A stretch of 64,000 nt of DNA. Source: Candidatus Gastranaerophilales bacterium (GTDB taxonomy: Bacteria > Cyanobacteriota > Vampirovibrionia > Gastranaerophilales > Gastranaerophilaceae). The position numbers and the translations under genes were made by a program. The notes beneath the pieces are model-generated. The model ran no database searches. It was not told the origin of the DNA and saw nothing but the letters and a program-made list of their open reading frames with translations. Location: the NCBI GenBank assembly GCA_944324905.1, contig CALUYB010000007.1:36668-100667 (forward strand). Direction: 5' to 3'. Below, piece after piece: positions 1 through 9,284 of the stretch (within the stretch, counting starts at the first letter, position 1; the number at the start of each line of letters is the position of its first letter).

Positions 1-1
1 G

Positions 2-1120
2 TCAACATTGCTTGATTTTACTTATAAATCTGTTTTTCGCGCGCAAGATGGCGAAAATGGCAGAAGTAAAAATTGTCATGGTCAGGGTGGGCAAGATGTT
101 TATTTAAAAGTTCCGGTCGGTGTTATTGTCAGGGACTTAAAAACAGGTAAAATTATCGCAGATTTAAATGAACATCAAAAAACTGTTCTTGTTGCAAAGG
201 GCGGTAGAGGCGGCAGGGGTAATGCTAGATTTGCAACCGCGCAAAAAAGAAGTCCGCAGTTTTGCGAACCCGGGGAAGCACCTGTTGAGCGTGAACTTGA
301 GCTTGAATTAAAATTAATAGCCGATGTTGGGCTGCTCGGCATGCCAAATGCCGGTAAATCCAGCTTTATAAGCCTTGTAAGTTCGGCGCGTCCAAAAATA
401 GCAGATTATCCTTTTACAACATTAACTCCAAACTTGGGTGTAGTTAAAAAGCCTGATGGAGATGGTTTTGTTATTGCAGACATCCCTGGGCTTATCGAGG
501 GTGCTTCAGAAGGTATTGGTCTTGGGTATGAATTTTTGCGCCATATCCAGCGTTGCAGGTTTTTTATTCATATTGTTGATATGAGCTTGGATGACCCTGT
601 TTCAAACTATTTAAAAATTAATAATGAGTTGGAAAAATACGACAACGAGCTTTTAAAAAGGCATCAAGTCTTGGTTTTAAATAAAAAAGATATTGTTGAT
701 GAAAAAAGAATTGATGAGTTAAAAAATGAATTTAGAAAACATGACAAAGATATTTTTGTTATTTCAGCTGTTACTTCTGACGGTGTAAAAGATTTGTTAA
801 ACCACCTCTTCAAGCTTGTTGATGAACTTGAGCGTCATGACATTCAAGTTGAAGTTGAGCATGACAGCGAGTATGATAATAATGATGATTCTGAATTTTT
901 TATAACAAAACTTAATAAAAATACATATAATATTACAGGCGGAAAACTAAAAAGACTGGTAAATGTAACAGATATTAAGAATGTCCAACAGGTCAGGAGA
1001 TTGTCTAATATTATGGATTCTATGGGTGTTTGGACGCAATTGAGAAACATGGGAATACAAAATGATGATATTGTAATTGTAGAAGGAGTTGAAATGTATT
1101 ATACGGATAATTATTTTTAA
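2..1120 (+). CDS. obg: Obg/CgtA ribosome-associated GTPase, 5'-truncated by the window edge
   Basis: Essential GTPase that binds the large ribosomal subunit and takes part in ribosome maturation and stress responses. The reading frame is open from base 2, so about 50 residues of the glycine-rich Obg fold are missing; the first visible residues continue that fold (NGRSKNCHGQGG). The G domain has G1 GMPNAGKSS, G3 DIPGLIEG, G4 NKKD and G5 SAV in the usual order. The C-terminal part (from about residue 300) matches the OCT domain, with the NITGGKLKRLV and GVWTQLRNMGI elements. The TTG at base 8 is internal, not a start. The family assignment is firm. The next genes are on the same strand but begin from their own promoter. 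Confidence 0.97.
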   Translation, partial: STLLDFTYKSVFRAQDGENGRSKNCHGQGGQDVYLKVPVGVIVRDLKTGKIIADLNEHQKTVLVAKGGRGGRGNARFATAQKRSPQFCEPGEAPVERELELELKLIADVGLLGMPNAGKSSFISLVSSARPKIADYPFTTLTPNLGVVKKPDGDGFVIADIPGLIEGASEGIGLGYEFLRHIQRCRFFIHIVDMSLDDPVSNYLKINNELEKYDNELLKRHQVLVLNKKDIVDEKRIDELKNEFRKHDKDIFVISAVTSDGVKDLLNHLFKLVDELERHDIQVEVEHDSEYDNNDDSEFFITKLNKNTYNITGGKLKRLVNVTDIKNVQQVRRLSNIMDSMGVWTQLRNMGIQNDDIVIVEGVEMYYTDNYF

Positions 1121-1152
1121 AAATAATTTATTTGTATGATTTTTTTACAAAT

Positions 1153-1181
1153 TTGACGACAAGACAACATGAATATATGAT
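1153..1181 (+). promoter_or_regulatory. sigma70-type promoter of the pilus/secretion operon
   Basis: TTGACG (1153-1158) and TATGAT (1176-1181) are separated by exactly 17 bp, close to the sigma70 consensus. They lie in the 129-bp gap after obg and 68 bp upstream of the next start codon. This is the only good promoter match before the run of four pilus genes, so it probably drives them all. Confidence 0.6.
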
Positions 1182-1249
1182 AATAAATATTAGGTATGCA
1201 AAATAAATAAATAATGTTAAAATAACAGCGGATAGTATTGAGAAGATAA

Positions 1250-2443
1250 ATGTTTTTTGAGGACGAAAAAGAAAATTTGGACAACATAGAAAATCTTGAT
1301 GATTTAGATCTTGATTTGGATGAAGCTATTGATGATGAGTCAATTAGTTGGGACGAGCTGTTAAAAGATAGTTCTACCAACTTAGACATTGTATCGGTTT
1401 CTCCTGAAAAAGAAGCCAAAGCAAAAGCTGCTTCTAAAGTAAAACCGCAAGAAGTAAAAAAACATCAGCAGAAGCCACAAAAAAGCGAACCGAATTTAGC
1501 TGAAATCGCTGATACAAGTGAACAAGATATAGAGTTTATTGACGATGTGCAAGAAGCTCCTAAAAAAGATGCATTTGATGTCTTTGGCGGAGATGAAAAG
1601 AAAGAGGATCTTACAAGTGCTGATAATATAATGGATGATGAGAACCAAAGTATATTAAAAGAACTTGATAATATGGACTCATCGGCTGATCTTGATATTG
1701 AAAACGATAATTTACCAATAGGTTTAAAGCATGAAGATAAACAAACAAGTATTCCTGTTATTGCAGGGATTCTGCTTGCTGCAGTTCTTGTGTTGGGTTC
1801 AATTGTTTTTATTTTCTTGGGACCAAAAACTTCTAAGGTTGTGAATAATATTGAAAACAACCCATTGGTTCAAAGTATTCAAGAGGCTGCAAAACAGCAG
1901 GATGAACAAGCAGTTCCTGAGGAAGAACAAATACCTGTTGTTGATGATAACGCAGCTAAAAATATTAAGGCTGACAAAAAAGTAGTGGTTTCGGTAGAAA
2001 GTGCAGGTAGAACAAATCCTTTCTTACCTACATTTGATGATTTTAATAATAATTATTATGCAGGAATCCCCCCGCAATCTTTGTTGCCTCCGGATAAATA
2101 CGGAAACGAGCCTGATGCTCAGGATCTTCTAAGAATTGCAGTTTCGGGTATTTTGTTTGATAACGTTAAACCTTCTGCAATAATAACAATCAACGGTATC
2201 GATTATTTTGTACAAAAAGGCGATATGGTTGATGACTATGTTGTGCTGGATATAAACCGTCAGTTTGTAGTTGTGAAAAAAGGTACAAATATTTATAAAG
2301 CTGGTGTGGGTGAACGCTTTGCACAAAATCCACAAATTAGCGGTGCTGCTGTGTACGGTTCCGGTGGTGCAAGACAGTATAAGAGCAACAGTGATTACAC
2401 ATCAGCCTCTGATGTCGAAATTCACGCAGTAGAGGAAAATTAA
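1250..2443 (+). CDS. PilP/GspC-like inner-membrane protein of the pilus/type II secretion machine
   Basis: Predicted bitopic membrane protein of 397 aa. Residues 1-165 are cytoplasmic and very acidic, with Asp/Glu-rich tracts and a Lys/Gln-rich patch. One membrane segment follows at about 168-190 (IPVIAGILLAAVLVLGSIVF). The C-terminal 130 residues begin with a RTNPFLP motif, typical of PilP/GspC-type proteins, and continue as a small beta domain (AVSGILFDN, AIITINGIDYFVQKGD) resembling the HR domain that contacts the secretin. The gene lies 33 bp upstream of the secretin gene. The assignment rests on architecture and context more than on sequence identity, so the exact subfamily is uncertain. 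The long acidic cytoplasmic region is unusual for PilP. Confidence 0.7.
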   Translation: MFFEDEKENLDNIENLDDLDLDLDEAIDDESISWDELLKDSSTNLDIVSVSPEKEAKAKAASKVKPQEVKKHQQKPQKSEPNLAEIADTSEQDIEFIDDVQEAPKKDAFDVFGGDEKKEDLTSADNIMDDENQSILKELDNMDSSADLDIENDNLPIGLKHEDKQTSIPVIAGILLAAVLVLGSIVFIFLGPKTSKVVNNIENNPLVQSIQEAAKQQDEQAVPEEEQIPVVDDNAAKNIKADKKVVVSVESAGRTNPFLPTFDDFNNNYYAGIPPQSLLPPDKYGNEPDAQDLLRIAVSGILFDNVKPSAIITINGIDYFVQKGDMVDDYVVLDINRQFVVVKKGTNIYKAGVGERFAQNPQISGAAVYGSGGARQYKSNSDYTSASDVEIHAVEEN

Positions 2444-2476
2444 GTTTAAAAATATAATCTAGGAGTTTAAATTATA

Positions 2477-4444
2477 ATGTTTACGCAAAAAGCAAAAAGT
2501 ATTGTTCAAAAATTTACGGTGCTATTGATGTTATTTTCATTTGTCCAGTCATCTTGGGCAGGACTTGAGATGAAGTTTGCAAATAGCAATGTCAATGAAA
2601 ATAAAATTGCGTATTCTAATTTTGATACGCCGGCAAACTATTACAATGATTACGAAGAGTCAAATATTTTAAACATAAATAATTATGTTAAAGATGACAA
2701 TGCAGTCGGCGCAATTAATTTGAACGAGAATACCAAGATTACTAATTCTAAAGCAAAAATTAATCTTTCACTAAGGGATTCGGATGTTAAACAAGTGTTG
2801 AGAATGTTTGCTCAAAAGGCCGACATGAATGTGATTTTCCATAATTCTGTAGATGGAAAAGTGACGCTTGATTTGGTAAATGTTACACTGAATGATGCAT
2901 TTTTATTGGTGTTGCGTTCTGCTGAGCTAACATATATTTTAGATGGAAAAAATATTATTGTTGCGTCGAACACACAAGGCACAAAGCTTAGTTTTTCAAA
3001 ACAAAATTTAAATATTATTCCTGTGAAATATGAAAGAGCGCAAAATATTGCAGACTTTTTGAATAACAATATTTTTGGCTCAAATATTACAGGTCTTTCA
3101 AATGATAAAATAGTGACTTCAAATCCTGCTACCAATGAAATTTTAGTATTTGGTACGCAAAACGATTATGAAGTTGCAAAGAAAATCGTTCAAAAGTTAG
3201 ATAGAAAGCCCATGATTAACACATTTAAAGTTAATCATACTACTCCAAAAGAAATGGCAATGCTAATTTGCAGTACATTTATTGAAACAAATAAAAAGGT
3301 TTCTACCGAAGAAGAAGACGATGTGGCAGATGACGACGACGATGACGATAGTGGCGAAGAAGATGAAATTAAAAAAGTTAAATTAGGAAGTGGTATTGTT
3401 GCTTGTCGTGCTACGGAATCTGTTGCGAAAGGTGATGATGCTAACTTGGGTGGCGGACCAAAGGGTGATGATGGCAGCGGTATGCAAATGTTCTCATCAG
3501 CTCCACTTGCTGTAGTTTACTTTACTGAACTTGGCACAATTAACATTAACGGCGGTTCTTATGAACAAGTTAAAATGATAAAAGAATTTATTGAACAAAA
3601 TGATAGAAAACAGCCCATGGCTTATGTTGAAATGTCTGTTGTTGAGTTGAACGAGTCTGGCTCAAAAGAATTCGCTAACGAATGGAGTTTATGGACACCG
3701 TTCATCAGTTTGAGCTTCGATACTTCTCAAGGTTTGGCGACAGACGCTAATCACCCAATATTCTTTATGGGTAGAAGCTATGAAACATCCTCAACTACAG
3801 GTGATGATGGTAATGTTACAAGATACACCGTAGATAAATATAGAGGTGATTCCACACTTGTTTACAGGTTAAAATATTTAGTCCAAAATGGCAAAGGCCG
3901 AGTGCTTACAAATCCAAAGATTATGGTAACTAACGGTCAAAAATCCGTAATCGATATGACCTCAGACTATGTAAAAACTGTTAAATCTGAAATGCTGACA
4001 ACAATTGATAACGCCGGTATCTCTAGAACTTACGAAGTTGGTGATGATGAAGGTTTAAAAATTGAATTAATGCCATTCATCAGTCCTGATGGCTATGTAT
4101 CAATGAACATTAAACCTGAGTTTGCAACTATTAAAGAAAGAATTTATGCCCCAGGTCAGGGTGGAGTTGACGAATTGCAAGCTACATTATTACAAAGACG
4201 TGATTTATCGTTGAACAATATTAGAATTAAAGACGGTGAAACACTTGTGTTGGCAGGCTTGATTAAAGAAACTGAAACTCAACAAATTACTAAAATTCCG
4301 GTACTTGGTGATCTGCCTTTAGTGGGTGTGTTCTTTAGAACTTCATCAAATCAAAAAGCAAAAGAGGAACTTGTTATTATGATTACTCCTCACATTGTTT
4401 ACTCGTCTGATGATATAGCAAACATTAAACCAATTGATCTGTAA
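2477..4444 (+). CDS. Secretin (PilQ/GspD family) outer-membrane channel
   Basis: Outer-membrane multimeric channel of a type IV pilus or type II secretion system, 655 aa. A signal peptide is clear (KFTVLLMLFSFVQSSWA). An STN domain begins near residue 92 (INLSLRDSDVKQVLRMFA), followed by N1-type repeats (residues 160-275). The secretin core runs from about 370 to the end and includes the conserved C-terminal motif KIPVLGDLPLVGVFF. An Asp/Glu-rich insert at about 278-298 interrupts the periplasmic part, just where the following N domain would be expected. An AGGAG Shine-Dalgarno precedes the ATG. It sits between the PilP/GspC-like and ATPase genes in one operon. The lack of PilM/N/O in view leaves PilQ versus GspD open. 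Confidence 0.92.
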   Translation: MFTQKAKSIVQKFTVLLMLFSFVQSSWAGLEMKFANSNVNENKIAYSNFDTPANYYNDYEESNILNINNYVKDDNAVGAINLNENTKITNSKAKINLSLRDSDVKQVLRMFAQKADMNVIFHNSVDGKVTLDLVNVTLNDAFLLVLRSAELTYILDGKNIIVASNTQGTKLSFSKQNLNIIPVKYERAQNIADFLNNNIFGSNITGLSNDKIVTSNPATNEILVFGTQNDYEVAKKIVQKLDRKPMINTFKVNHTTPKEMAMLICSTFIETNKKVSTEEEDDVADDDDDDDSGEEDEIKKVKLGSGIVACRATESVAKGDDANLGGGPKGDDGSGMQMFSSAPLAVVYFTELGTININGGSYEQVKMIKEFIEQNDRKQPMAYVEMSVVELNESGSKEFANEWSLWTPFISLSFDTSQGLATDANHPIFFMGRSYETSSTTGDDGNVTRYTVDKYRGDSTLVYRLKYLVQNGKGRVLTNPKIMVTNGQKSVIDMTSDYVKTVKSEMLTTIDNAGISRTYEVGDDEGLKIELMPFISPDGYVSMNIKPEFATIKERIYAPGQGGVDELQATLLQRRDLSLNNIRIKDGETLVLAGLIKETETQQITKIPVLGDLPLVGVFFRTSSNQKAKEELVIMITPHIVYSSDDIANIKPIDL

Positions 4445-4456
4445 TCTTTAATAATT

Positions 4457-6988
4457 ATGACTAATGACTTATTAGATAAACTTATTAAAAAAATAAATTT
4501 CGAGCATGCTAATAATTTTGAATTAGCAGTTGCAAAGGAATATTCATTTGTTCCAATCAATGTTCAAGGAGATACGTTTTTCGTAGCGGTATCTCCTGAC
4601 GCTGATAAGGAAAAAATTATTGAATATGTCAAACCAATTGTTGATAAAAAGGTTGAATTTATATTTTTATCTAAGCAAAATTTTGACACTCTTTTTGAAG
4701 GTTTTCTAAAAAAGTTTTCTTCTACTTTTGGTTCAGTTTTGTCCAACGAGATGGTCGACAATCCTTTTGGTGATGTTTCTTTTGAGGGCAGCGCTTCTTC
4801 AGCTAAAAGTGATAACGACGATCAAGAAGACGAAGATGATGATTTTTTAAATCTCGATGATGAAGATTTAGATGATTTTGATTTGAGCGATGATGAAGAA
4901 GACGATGATGATGGCGATGAGCTAAACCTTGATGATGAAGAAGATGATGAACTTGTTCTTGATGATGAAGATGATGAGTCTGATTTTGACAGTGATGAGC
5001 AGAAGAATGATACTGCTGGTGAAGTATTAGAGATTGGTCAAAATCTTGAATTGGAAAATGATGAAACTATCGACATTGGAGATCAAGGTGATCTAGACTT
5101 AAACGGAAATGATTACGGTGTTGAAAAAACCACAGAATCCAGTGAGATTTCAGATGATTCCACTGATTCACCTTCTATTAAGTCTGATGCAAGTTCTAAA
5201 CCTCCTCATGCTACACATGAGGAAAAGAAACATCCCGGTGATATTAATTCTGTTTCTTCTCCAACTACAAAAAAAATCGGTGAAATTCTTATTGAAGAAG
5301 GCTTAATTAATGATAAGCAGTTAACTATGGCACTTGCTGAAGCAAAAGTATTAGGTATTCCATTGGGCTCTGTGCTTGTTAAAATGGGATTTATCACAAT
5401 TAAGCAATTAAAGGAAGCACTCGGCGCGCAAATGGGTGTTAAGCTTGCAACTGCTGAACAGCTAAAGGCGCTTCCTACAGCAATTTCAATACTTCCTGAG
5501 GATTTTGTTCGTGAAAATAAAGTAATACCTCTTAGTATGACAGATAAATCGCTTGTGGTTGGTATGGTTGATCCCGGCAATTCAAAAACTATAAACGAAA
5601 TTGTCTATCAAACAGGTTTAAAGCCAACTGTTATAATGGTTACTCATTATGAGTACGAGGCATTTTTGCAGACTTACTATGAAAATGAGCGTGAAGCTGC
5701 AAATAAAATCTTAAAAGAAATTGAAAATGAAAAGGTTGAATCTGATCAGAGCGATTCATTATGGGATCAAGTTGAAAATGAAATCAGAGATACCTCTGGT
5801 ACAGTTGCAAAGTTTGCCAATAAAATTGTTACTCTTGCGATTGATCAAAAGGCGTCAGATATTCATATTGAGCCTCGTTTAGTCGGTTACGTTGTGCGCT
5901 TTCGTGTCGATGGTACCTTAAGAGAAGTTTTGAAAATCCCTGCAAAGGTTGATTCTGCTGTAGTTTCTCGTTTTAAGGTATTGGCGCGTATGAATATTGC
6001 CGAACACAGACGCGCACAAGATGGTAACTTTTCAATTAAGTATAAAAAAATGCAACACGACTTTCGTGTTAACACCCTTCCTGTAGGAAACAAAGAAAAG
6101 ATGGTAATCAGGGTATTAGCACCTGCAATTACCGATATTGACAACAACAAGGATATAAAAATTGATGGCATATCTGAGGAAGAACGTAAGAAAATTGAAT
6201 ACTTAATATCATTACCCAACGGTATTGTTTTAACTTCTGGTCCTACAGGTTCTGGTAAAACAACAACCCTGTATTCACTTATTCGCACGCTAAATTCTGA
6301 AGATGTGAATATTACGACAATTGAAGATCCTATAGAAATTAAATTGGATGGTGTTAACCAATCTGCCGTTAACCCTAAAGCAGGTATTACGTTTGCTAAC
6401 TGCTTAAGGGCTATATTGAGACAAGACCCTGATATTATACTTGTAGGCGAGATTCGTGACTTTGAAACACTCGAAGTTGCAATTTCGGCTTCTCTTACAG
6501 GTCACCTTGTGCTTAGTACAATTCACACAAACTCAGCAGCTGCAACTATTACAAGATTAATTGAAATGGGTGCAAAAGATTATTTAATTTCTTCAACTGT
6601 TACGGGCGTTATTGCACAAAGATTGGTTAAAAAACTTTGTCCTGAGTGCAAGGAAGCGTATAAACCAACACTAGAAGAAGCTCAAAAGATTTTGACTGAT
6701 CCTGAAGACATAAAAAGATTAACAGAATCAACAATTTATAGAGCATGTGGATGCCCGTATTGCAATGATACCGGGTATTCTGGTCGTACCGGTGTTTTTG
6801 AGATTATGTTAATTAATAAAGAAATGAAGAAAATGATTGCTCAGCGTGCACATGATGTAGAGCTTGAAGATTATGCTGTTAAACATGGTATGAAAACACT
6901 AAAAATGTCGTGCGTTGAACATATTATAAACGGAGTTACTACAATAGACGAATTTATTAGAATTCTTGGTCTTGCAAGAGAACAATAG
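4457..6988 (+). CDS. pilB: Pilus assembly/type II secretion ATPase (PilB/GspE family)
   Basis: Hexameric cytoplasmic ATPase that powers pilin polymerisation, 843 aa. An N-terminal domain is followed by an extremely acidic linker (about residues 120-190, nearly all D, E, L, S). A MshEN-type domain covers about 270-415 (KKIGEILIEEGLINDKQLT). The ATPase core has Walker A GPTGSGKTT near residue 595, an Asp box and Walker B IILVGEIRD near 662. Two Cys pairs (CPEC and CPYC, about 726 and 765) form the zinc site typical of PilB/GspE. The start lies 12 bp after the secretin stop. It is longer than usual for the family because of the acidic linker. PilB and GspE cannot be separated by sequence alone here. 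Confidence 0.93.
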   Translation: MTNDLLDKLIKKINFEHANNFELAVAKEYSFVPINVQGDTFFVAVSPDADKEKIIEYVKPIVDKKVEFIFLSKQNFDTLFEGFLKKFSSTFGSVLSNEMVDNPFGDVSFEGSASSAKSDNDDQEDEDDDFLNLDDEDLDDFDLSDDEEDDDDGDELNLDDEEDDELVLDDEDDESDFDSDEQKNDTAGEVLEIGQNLELENDETIDIGDQGDLDLNGNDYGVEKTTESSEISDDSTDSPSIKSDASSKPPHATHEEKKHPGDINSVSSPTTKKIGEILIEEGLINDKQLTMALAEAKVLGIPLGSVLVKMGFITIKQLKEALGAQMGVKLATAEQLKALPTAISILPEDFVRENKVIPLSMTDKSLVVGMVDPGNSKTINEIVYQTGLKPTVIMVTHYEYEAFLQTYYENEREAANKILKEIENEKVESDQSDSLWDQVENEIRDTSGTVAKFANKIVTLAIDQKASDIHIEPRLVGYVVRFRVDGTLREVLKIPAKVDSAVVSRFKVLARMNIAEHRRAQDGNFSIKYKKMQHDFRVNTLPVGNKEKMVIRVLAPAITDIDNNKDIKIDGISEEERKKIEYLISLPNGIVLTSGPTGSGKTTTLYSLIRTLNSEDVNITTIEDPIEIKLDGVNQSAVNPKAGITFANCLRAILRQDPDIILVGEIRDFETLEVAISASLTGHLVLSTIHTNSAAATITRLIEMGAKDYLISSTVTGVIAQRLVKKLCPECKEAYKPTLEEAQKILTDPEDIKRLTESTIYRACGCPYCNDTGYSGRTGVFEIMLINKEMKKMIAQRAHDVELEDYAVKHGMKTLKMSCVEHIINGVTTIDEFIRILGLAREQ

Positions 6989-6996
6989 AGGTGTAA

Positions 6997-8223
6997 ATGC
7001 CAACTTTTTCATATACTGCGCTAAAAAATAATAAAGATATAGTAAAGGGCAAAATTGATGCGCTCGACGCTCGTTCTGCCCGTGAAGCAATTAAAAAAAT
7101 GGGGCTTTTGCCGACAAAAATTACTGATGATTCGGTAAAAGGAAGCGGGACAAGTGAAGCTGACAAGAAAAAAGTGCGTGTAAAAGCTATACGCTCTTTT
7201 TCGCTGAAAGACAAAATGGAATTTACCCAAACACTTCAAATTCTTACATCTACAGGTATTCCTATAATTGAAACACTTGTCTTTATGGAAAATAATGCTC
7301 AGTCGCCTTCAATTAGGGCTGTTGCTCAAGAGCTAAGAAAGAATATTATCGTAGGTGGACTAACACTTGCGGAAACTCTGGAAAAACATAGAAAAACTTT
7401 TGGCAGGGTTTTTGTGGGGCTTGTAAAAGCAGGTGAAGATTCAGGTGAATTAGATAAAACACTTACTCGTATGTATGAGCTTTTAAGAAAGCAAGATGAC
7501 ATCAAAGGTAAAGTTATCGGTGCTTTAATTTACCCGATATTTGTAATACTTCTTGCCTGTGTTGTTGTGACCGTAATGCTTGTTTTTGTATTTCCTGCAT
7601 TTAAGGAAATGTTTGACAATTTGGGTAGAGATTTGCCTCTAATGACGCAAATCTGTATGTCTGCAGGTTTGTTCATCAGAAAATTTTGGTTTATTCCAAT
7701 TATTGCAATAACTTTTATTGTCCTTGCTGTTAAACATATTTTGTCAAACGACATTACAAAGCGTCCAATCGATGCATATTTTTTAAGGGTGCCACTGCTC
7801 AGTGAATTGTTAAAGTATGCAAACTACTCTAACTTTTTGGCTGTATTGCAGGTTGCATATGAGGCAGGTATCCCTATTGTTGACTGTTTATATCTTGCAA
7901 ATATGACTCTTGATAATTTAGTGTTGAAAGACGCTATTTTTCAGGCAACTTCAAAAGTTCAACAAGGCACCCACTTGTCAGTTGCCTTACGTGCTTCAAA
8001 TCATATACCAAGCATGATGACATTTATGATTGCAACAGGTGAGCAATCAGGTCGTTTGGGTGAATTGTTGCATCATTGCACAACATTTATTGATCAAAGA
8101 CTGGATAGCATTATCGATAAGTTTACAAAACTTGTTGAACCTGCAATGTTAATATTTATTGGTGCAATAGTACTATTTTTGGCGCTATCACTATATATGC
8201 CGCTATTCGCCGCTTACGGCTAG
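6997..8223 (+). CDS. pilC: Pilus assembly platform protein (PilC/GspF family)
   Basis: Polytopic inner-membrane platform that works with the PilB ATPase, 408 aa, the normal family length. It starts with the conserved PTFSYTAL motif. Two repeated GspF domains (about 65-190 and 270-400) carry the LxxxGxPIxxxL and VGEDSGEL/TGEQSGRLGE signatures. Membrane segments lie near 175-205, 222-245 and 375-400. The ATG is 8 bp after the ATPase stop, with a GAGG ribosome site. It is the last gene of the operon; no prepilin peptidase or major pilin follows, so those must be elsewhere. Confidence 0.93.
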   Translation: MPTFSYTALKNNKDIVKGKIDALDARSAREAIKKMGLLPTKITDDSVKGSGTSEADKKKVRVKAIRSFSLKDKMEFTQTLQILTSTGIPIIETLVFMENNAQSPSIRAVAQELRKNIIVGGLTLAETLEKHRKTFGRVFVGLVKAGEDSGELDKTLTRMYELLRKQDDIKGKVIGALIYPIFVILLACVVVTVMLVFVFPAFKEMFDNLGRDLPLMTQICMSAGLFIRKFWFIPIIAITFIVLAVKHILSNDITKRPIDAYFLRVPLLSELLKYANYSNFLAVLQVAYEAGIPIVDCLYLANMTLDNLVLKDAIFQATSKVQQGTHLSVALRASNHIPSMMTFMIATGEQSGRLGELLHHCTTFIDQRLDSIIDKFTKLVEPAMLIFIGAIVLFLALSLYMPLFAAYG

Positions 8224-8230
8224 AGCACCT

Positions 8231-8391
8231 GCGAAATAAATTTTCTACGCGGCTTGTGCCGCGTTAAAATTTATGAGCAGGCATAAGGTGTGTAAGCGCG
8301 AACGGGAAGGCGAGAGCCTTGCCGACAGCGCGCAACCGTACCCAATGGCGAAATAAATTTTTTGACAAGGCTTCTAGCGCGTTAAAATTTT
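8231..8391. repeat. Pair of imperfect palindromes in the pilC-tpiA gap
   Basis: Copies at 8231-8272 and 8348-8391 both open with GCGAAATAAATTTT and close with GCGTTAAAATTT, and each folds back on itself through AAATTTT/AAAATTT arms. The 75 bp between them are GC-richer than the surroundings and hold a small hairpin (AAGGCGAGAGCCTT). The layout resembles a REP/BIME or MITE-like intergenic element. A weak promoter (TTGCAA at 8400, TATTTA at 8422) for tpiA follows directly. Confidence 0.5.
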
Positions 8392-8459
8392 GCATTTCCT
8401 TGCAAAATTCTTTTGTGTTATTATTTAAATGTAAATAAAGATTTTAAGGAGTTTTTAAA

Positions 8460-9236
8460 ATGAGCAGAAGACCAATTATTGCAGGTAACTGGAAAATGCA
8501 CAACAATCGCGAAGAAAGCAAAAAGCTTGTTTGTGCTATTAGAGAAGCAATTCAAGGTATTGACAAAGATGCGCTTCCTGAAGTTGTTGTTGCACCTGTA
8601 TTTACATCTTTAGATGTTGTAAGTGAAAGCATTTGCAATTGCGGCTGCGGAAGAATTCAACTGGCGGCTCAAAATTGTTATTATGAACCAAAAGGTGCTT
8701 TTACCGGTGAAGTTTCAATTGATATGATAAAAGATTTCAATGCAAAATTTATTATCATTGGTCACTCTGAACGTCGTCAAATCTTCTCTGAAACAGATGA
8801 AATGATTAATAAAAAAGCAAAAGCGATAATTGAAGCCGGTTTGACACCTATTATTTGCTGTGGTGAAACTTTAGAACAGCGCGAATTGGGTGTTACAGAT
8901 TCTCATATCGCTTCTCAAATTGTAAAAGCACTCGATGGCGTGAAGCCTGAAGATGTAGCTAATGTTGTAATTGCTTATGAGCCAATCTGGGCAATTGGTA
9001 CTGGTAAAACTTGCGATAGTGCTGAAGCAAACAGAGTAATTAAGGGCATTAGAGCTACTTTAACTCAAATTGCAGGTAAAGATAACGCGCAAAAAGTTAG
9101 AATTCTTTACGGTGGTTCTGTAAAACCCGAAACTATTAAGGAGCAAATGGCTCAATCTGACATCGATGGCGCACTTGTTGGCGGCGCAAGCTTAAAAGCC
9201 GATAGCTTTGTAGAAATCATCAAAGGCGCTATGTAG
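8460..9236 (+). CDS. tpiA: Triosephosphate isomerase
   Basis: Interconverts dihydroxyacetone phosphate and glyceraldehyde 3-phosphate in glycolysis; cytoplasmic TIM barrel of 258 aa, usual length. The substrate-binding GNWKMH motif, the catalytic His in IIGHSERR, the catalytic Glu in AYEPIWAIGTGKT and the phosphate-binding YGGSVKP and GALVGGAS loops are all present. The start has a TAAGGAG ribosome site. It is monocistronic, with a strong terminator right after the stop. Confidence 0.98.
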   Translation: MSRRPIIAGNWKMHNNREESKKLVCAIREAIQGIDKDALPEVVVAPVFTSLDVVSESICNCGCGRIQLAAQNCYYEPKGAFTGEVSIDMIKDFNAKFIIIGHSERRQIFSETDEMINKKAKAIIEAGLTPIICCGETLEQRELGVTDSHIASQIVKALDGVKPEDVANVVIAYEPIWAIGTGKTCDSAEANRVIKGIRATLTQIAGKDNAQKVRILYGGSVKPETIKEQMAQSDIDGALVGGASLKADSFVEIIKGAM

Positions 9237-9250
9237 ATTTTGTCTATATT

Positions 9251-9284
9251 AAAACGACCTCTATTTTAGGGGTCGTTTTTTTAT
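9251..9284 (+). terminator. Rho-independent terminator after tpiA
   Basis: Inverted repeat AACGACCTC / GGGGTCGTT followed by a run of T, 15 bp after the tpiA stop. The preceding A run makes it work on the minus strand too, where metW ends at 9281. Confidence 0.85.

Noticed and set aside
4822..5020. Frameshift or assembly error in the ATPase gene
   Set aside because: The acidic tract keeps the frame, uses normal GAT/GAA codons and is followed by intact conserved domains.
8362..8388. tpiA promoter inside the second palindrome (TTGACA ... TAAAAT)
   Set aside because: The spacer is only 15 bp; the weaker TTGCAA/TATTTA pair nearer the gene has better spacing.
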